Shown here: positions 63,503-64,000 of the stretch, piece by piece
Position numbering within the stretch: position 1 is the stretch's first letter
Layout of the letters: every line of letters begins with the position of its first letter
The notes under the pieces: generated by a model
Seen by the model: the letters and a program-made list of their open reading frames with translations, nothing else
Database searches by the model: none
What the model was told of the DNA's origin: nothing
Assembly: GCA_014874475.1 (NCBI GenBank)
Contig: JADBJJ010000023.1
Span: 252,001 to 316,000 of the forward strand
Direction: 5' to 3'
Length of the DNA: 64,000 bases
Source: Chloroflexota bacterium
GTDB lineage: Bacteria; Chloroflexota; Anaerolineae; B4-G1; DUEL01
Position numbers and translations under genes: made by a program

Positions 63503-64000
63503 CTACGACCGGGCGGGACTCTGCACCACCTGACGGGCGAAGTTTTCGCCGAACGCCTCGGCCCGCTTCAGGTCCTCCCCTGTGGGGCCGCCCCGGAAGG
63601 CGAGGGAGTCCAGGACTTCCCACTTTAAAGTTTCGGCGATGCGGCGAAACTCCTGCTCTCCGCCGCCGCTCCAGCCGTAACTCCCGAAGTAGGCTGCCTT
63701 GCGGTTCTGGACGCGCTTGCGGACGGCGACGTCCAGCGCGTGGGCCATAGGCGGGAAGAGTCCACCCTCATAAGTTGGCGCGCCCACGATGACCCCTCGG
63801 TTCACCCAGAGGGCTGGCAGGATGTAACTGATGTGGGTCCGGGCCACATCGTAGATTTCCACCGGCACCCCGGCCCGGGAGACCCCCTGGGCTACGGCGT
63901 TCATCACTTTCTCCGTGTTACCGTACATAGAGCCATAGAGGAGCGTCACGGCCGGTTCGCCCTCGCTGGTGGCGTAATTCGCCCATCGGCGGTACAGTTC
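63503..64000 (-). CDS. Flavodiiron (A-type flavoprotein, FprA-like) protein, C-terminal flavodoxin domain (partial)
   Basis: 166 residues of an open frame that continues past the window's right edge. LLYGSMYGNTEKVMNAVAQGV is the FMN phosphate-binding loop of a flavodoxin domain, and GAPTYEGGLFPPMAHALD and YFGSYGWSGGGEQEF fit the rest of it. The preceding residues LYRRWANY are typical of the linker after the metallo-beta-lactamase-like di-iron domain in oxygen- or NO-reducing flavodiiron proteins. That di-iron domain should lie to the right of base 64000. Confidence 0.88.
   Translation of the reverse strand, partial: ELYRRWANYATSEGEPAVTLLYGSMYGNTEKVMNAVAQGVSRAGVPVEIYDVARTHISYILPALWVNRGVIVGAPTYEGGLFPPMAHALDVAVRKRVQNRKAAYFGSYGWSGGGEQEFRRIAETLKWEVLDSLAFRGGPTGEDLKRAEAFGENFARQVVQSPARS

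Overview
The window is about 62% GC, gene-dense and bacterial. The gene content suggests a member of the Chloroflexota, most likely an Anaerolineae-type and possibly thermophilic lineage: a LysW-type lysine/arginine cluster as in Thermus and archaea, SpoVS, an ABC-2/SpoIIM fusion permease, a DUF348-G5-TolB lipoprotein, a YacL-type PIN-TRAM protein, and a T-box leader upstream of valS. This placement is inference from gene content; no rRNA is present. Many genes start with GTG or TTG, and most promoters found have TTGNCN-N16/17-TANANT spacing.

Layout. 1-8536 (+): two tandem LysX-family ligases, lysY, lysZ, lysJ, lysK, then argG and argH. This is a near-complete carrier-protein pathway that probably serves both lysine and arginine. 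8586-13029 (+): an M1-type peptidase lipoprotein, then a mannose-class PTS set (IIB, fused IIC-IID, HPr) behind a long structured leader. 13108-19526 (-): a very large GAF-rich histidine kinase, an ABC ATPase and an ABC-2/SpoIIM permease in one overlapping operon. 19633-23532 (-): GDP-rhamnose genes (rmd, gmd) with a broken AAA ATPase between them, then a YeiH-family exporter. Their promoter shares its -35 region with a divergent Nudix/solute-binding-lipoprotein operon (23687-25656).

25782-27839 (-): an ECF sigma factor, its probable anti-sigma factor and a zinc-ribbon Nudix enzyme. 28213-29354 (+): spoVS and a PHP phosphoesterase. 29413-34205 (-): PIN-TRAM protein, cysS, a membrane protein, rlmB and holB. 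34206-34926 holds what looks like a small non-autonomous mobile element with inverted ends and a 6-bp target duplication. 34927-37086 (-): methylmalonyl-CoA mutase large subunit and a ferritin-like protein. 37551-44218 (+): pyrD, a beta-propeller lipoprotein, a small membrane protein, PPDK, and a DUF433/DUF5615 toxin-antitoxin pair whose toxin appears to have lost its ATG.

44402-55137 (+): molybdenum-cofactor genes (moaC, MOSC, moeA) interleaved with tRNA-Leu, a pair of related membrane proteins and a DUF1786 protein; then mtaB, a HEPN remnant, a HIT protein, a CBS-ACT protein, a threonine dehydrogenase-like enzyme and a membrane-bound phosphodiesterase. 55153-64000 (-): tRNA-Glu, valS, a methyltransferase and their T-box leader, glmS, nadA, a lipoprotein and the end of a flavodiiron protein. 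Several families of short GC-rich hairpins recur in intergenic DNA. No CRISPR array, transposase gene or rRNA is visible.
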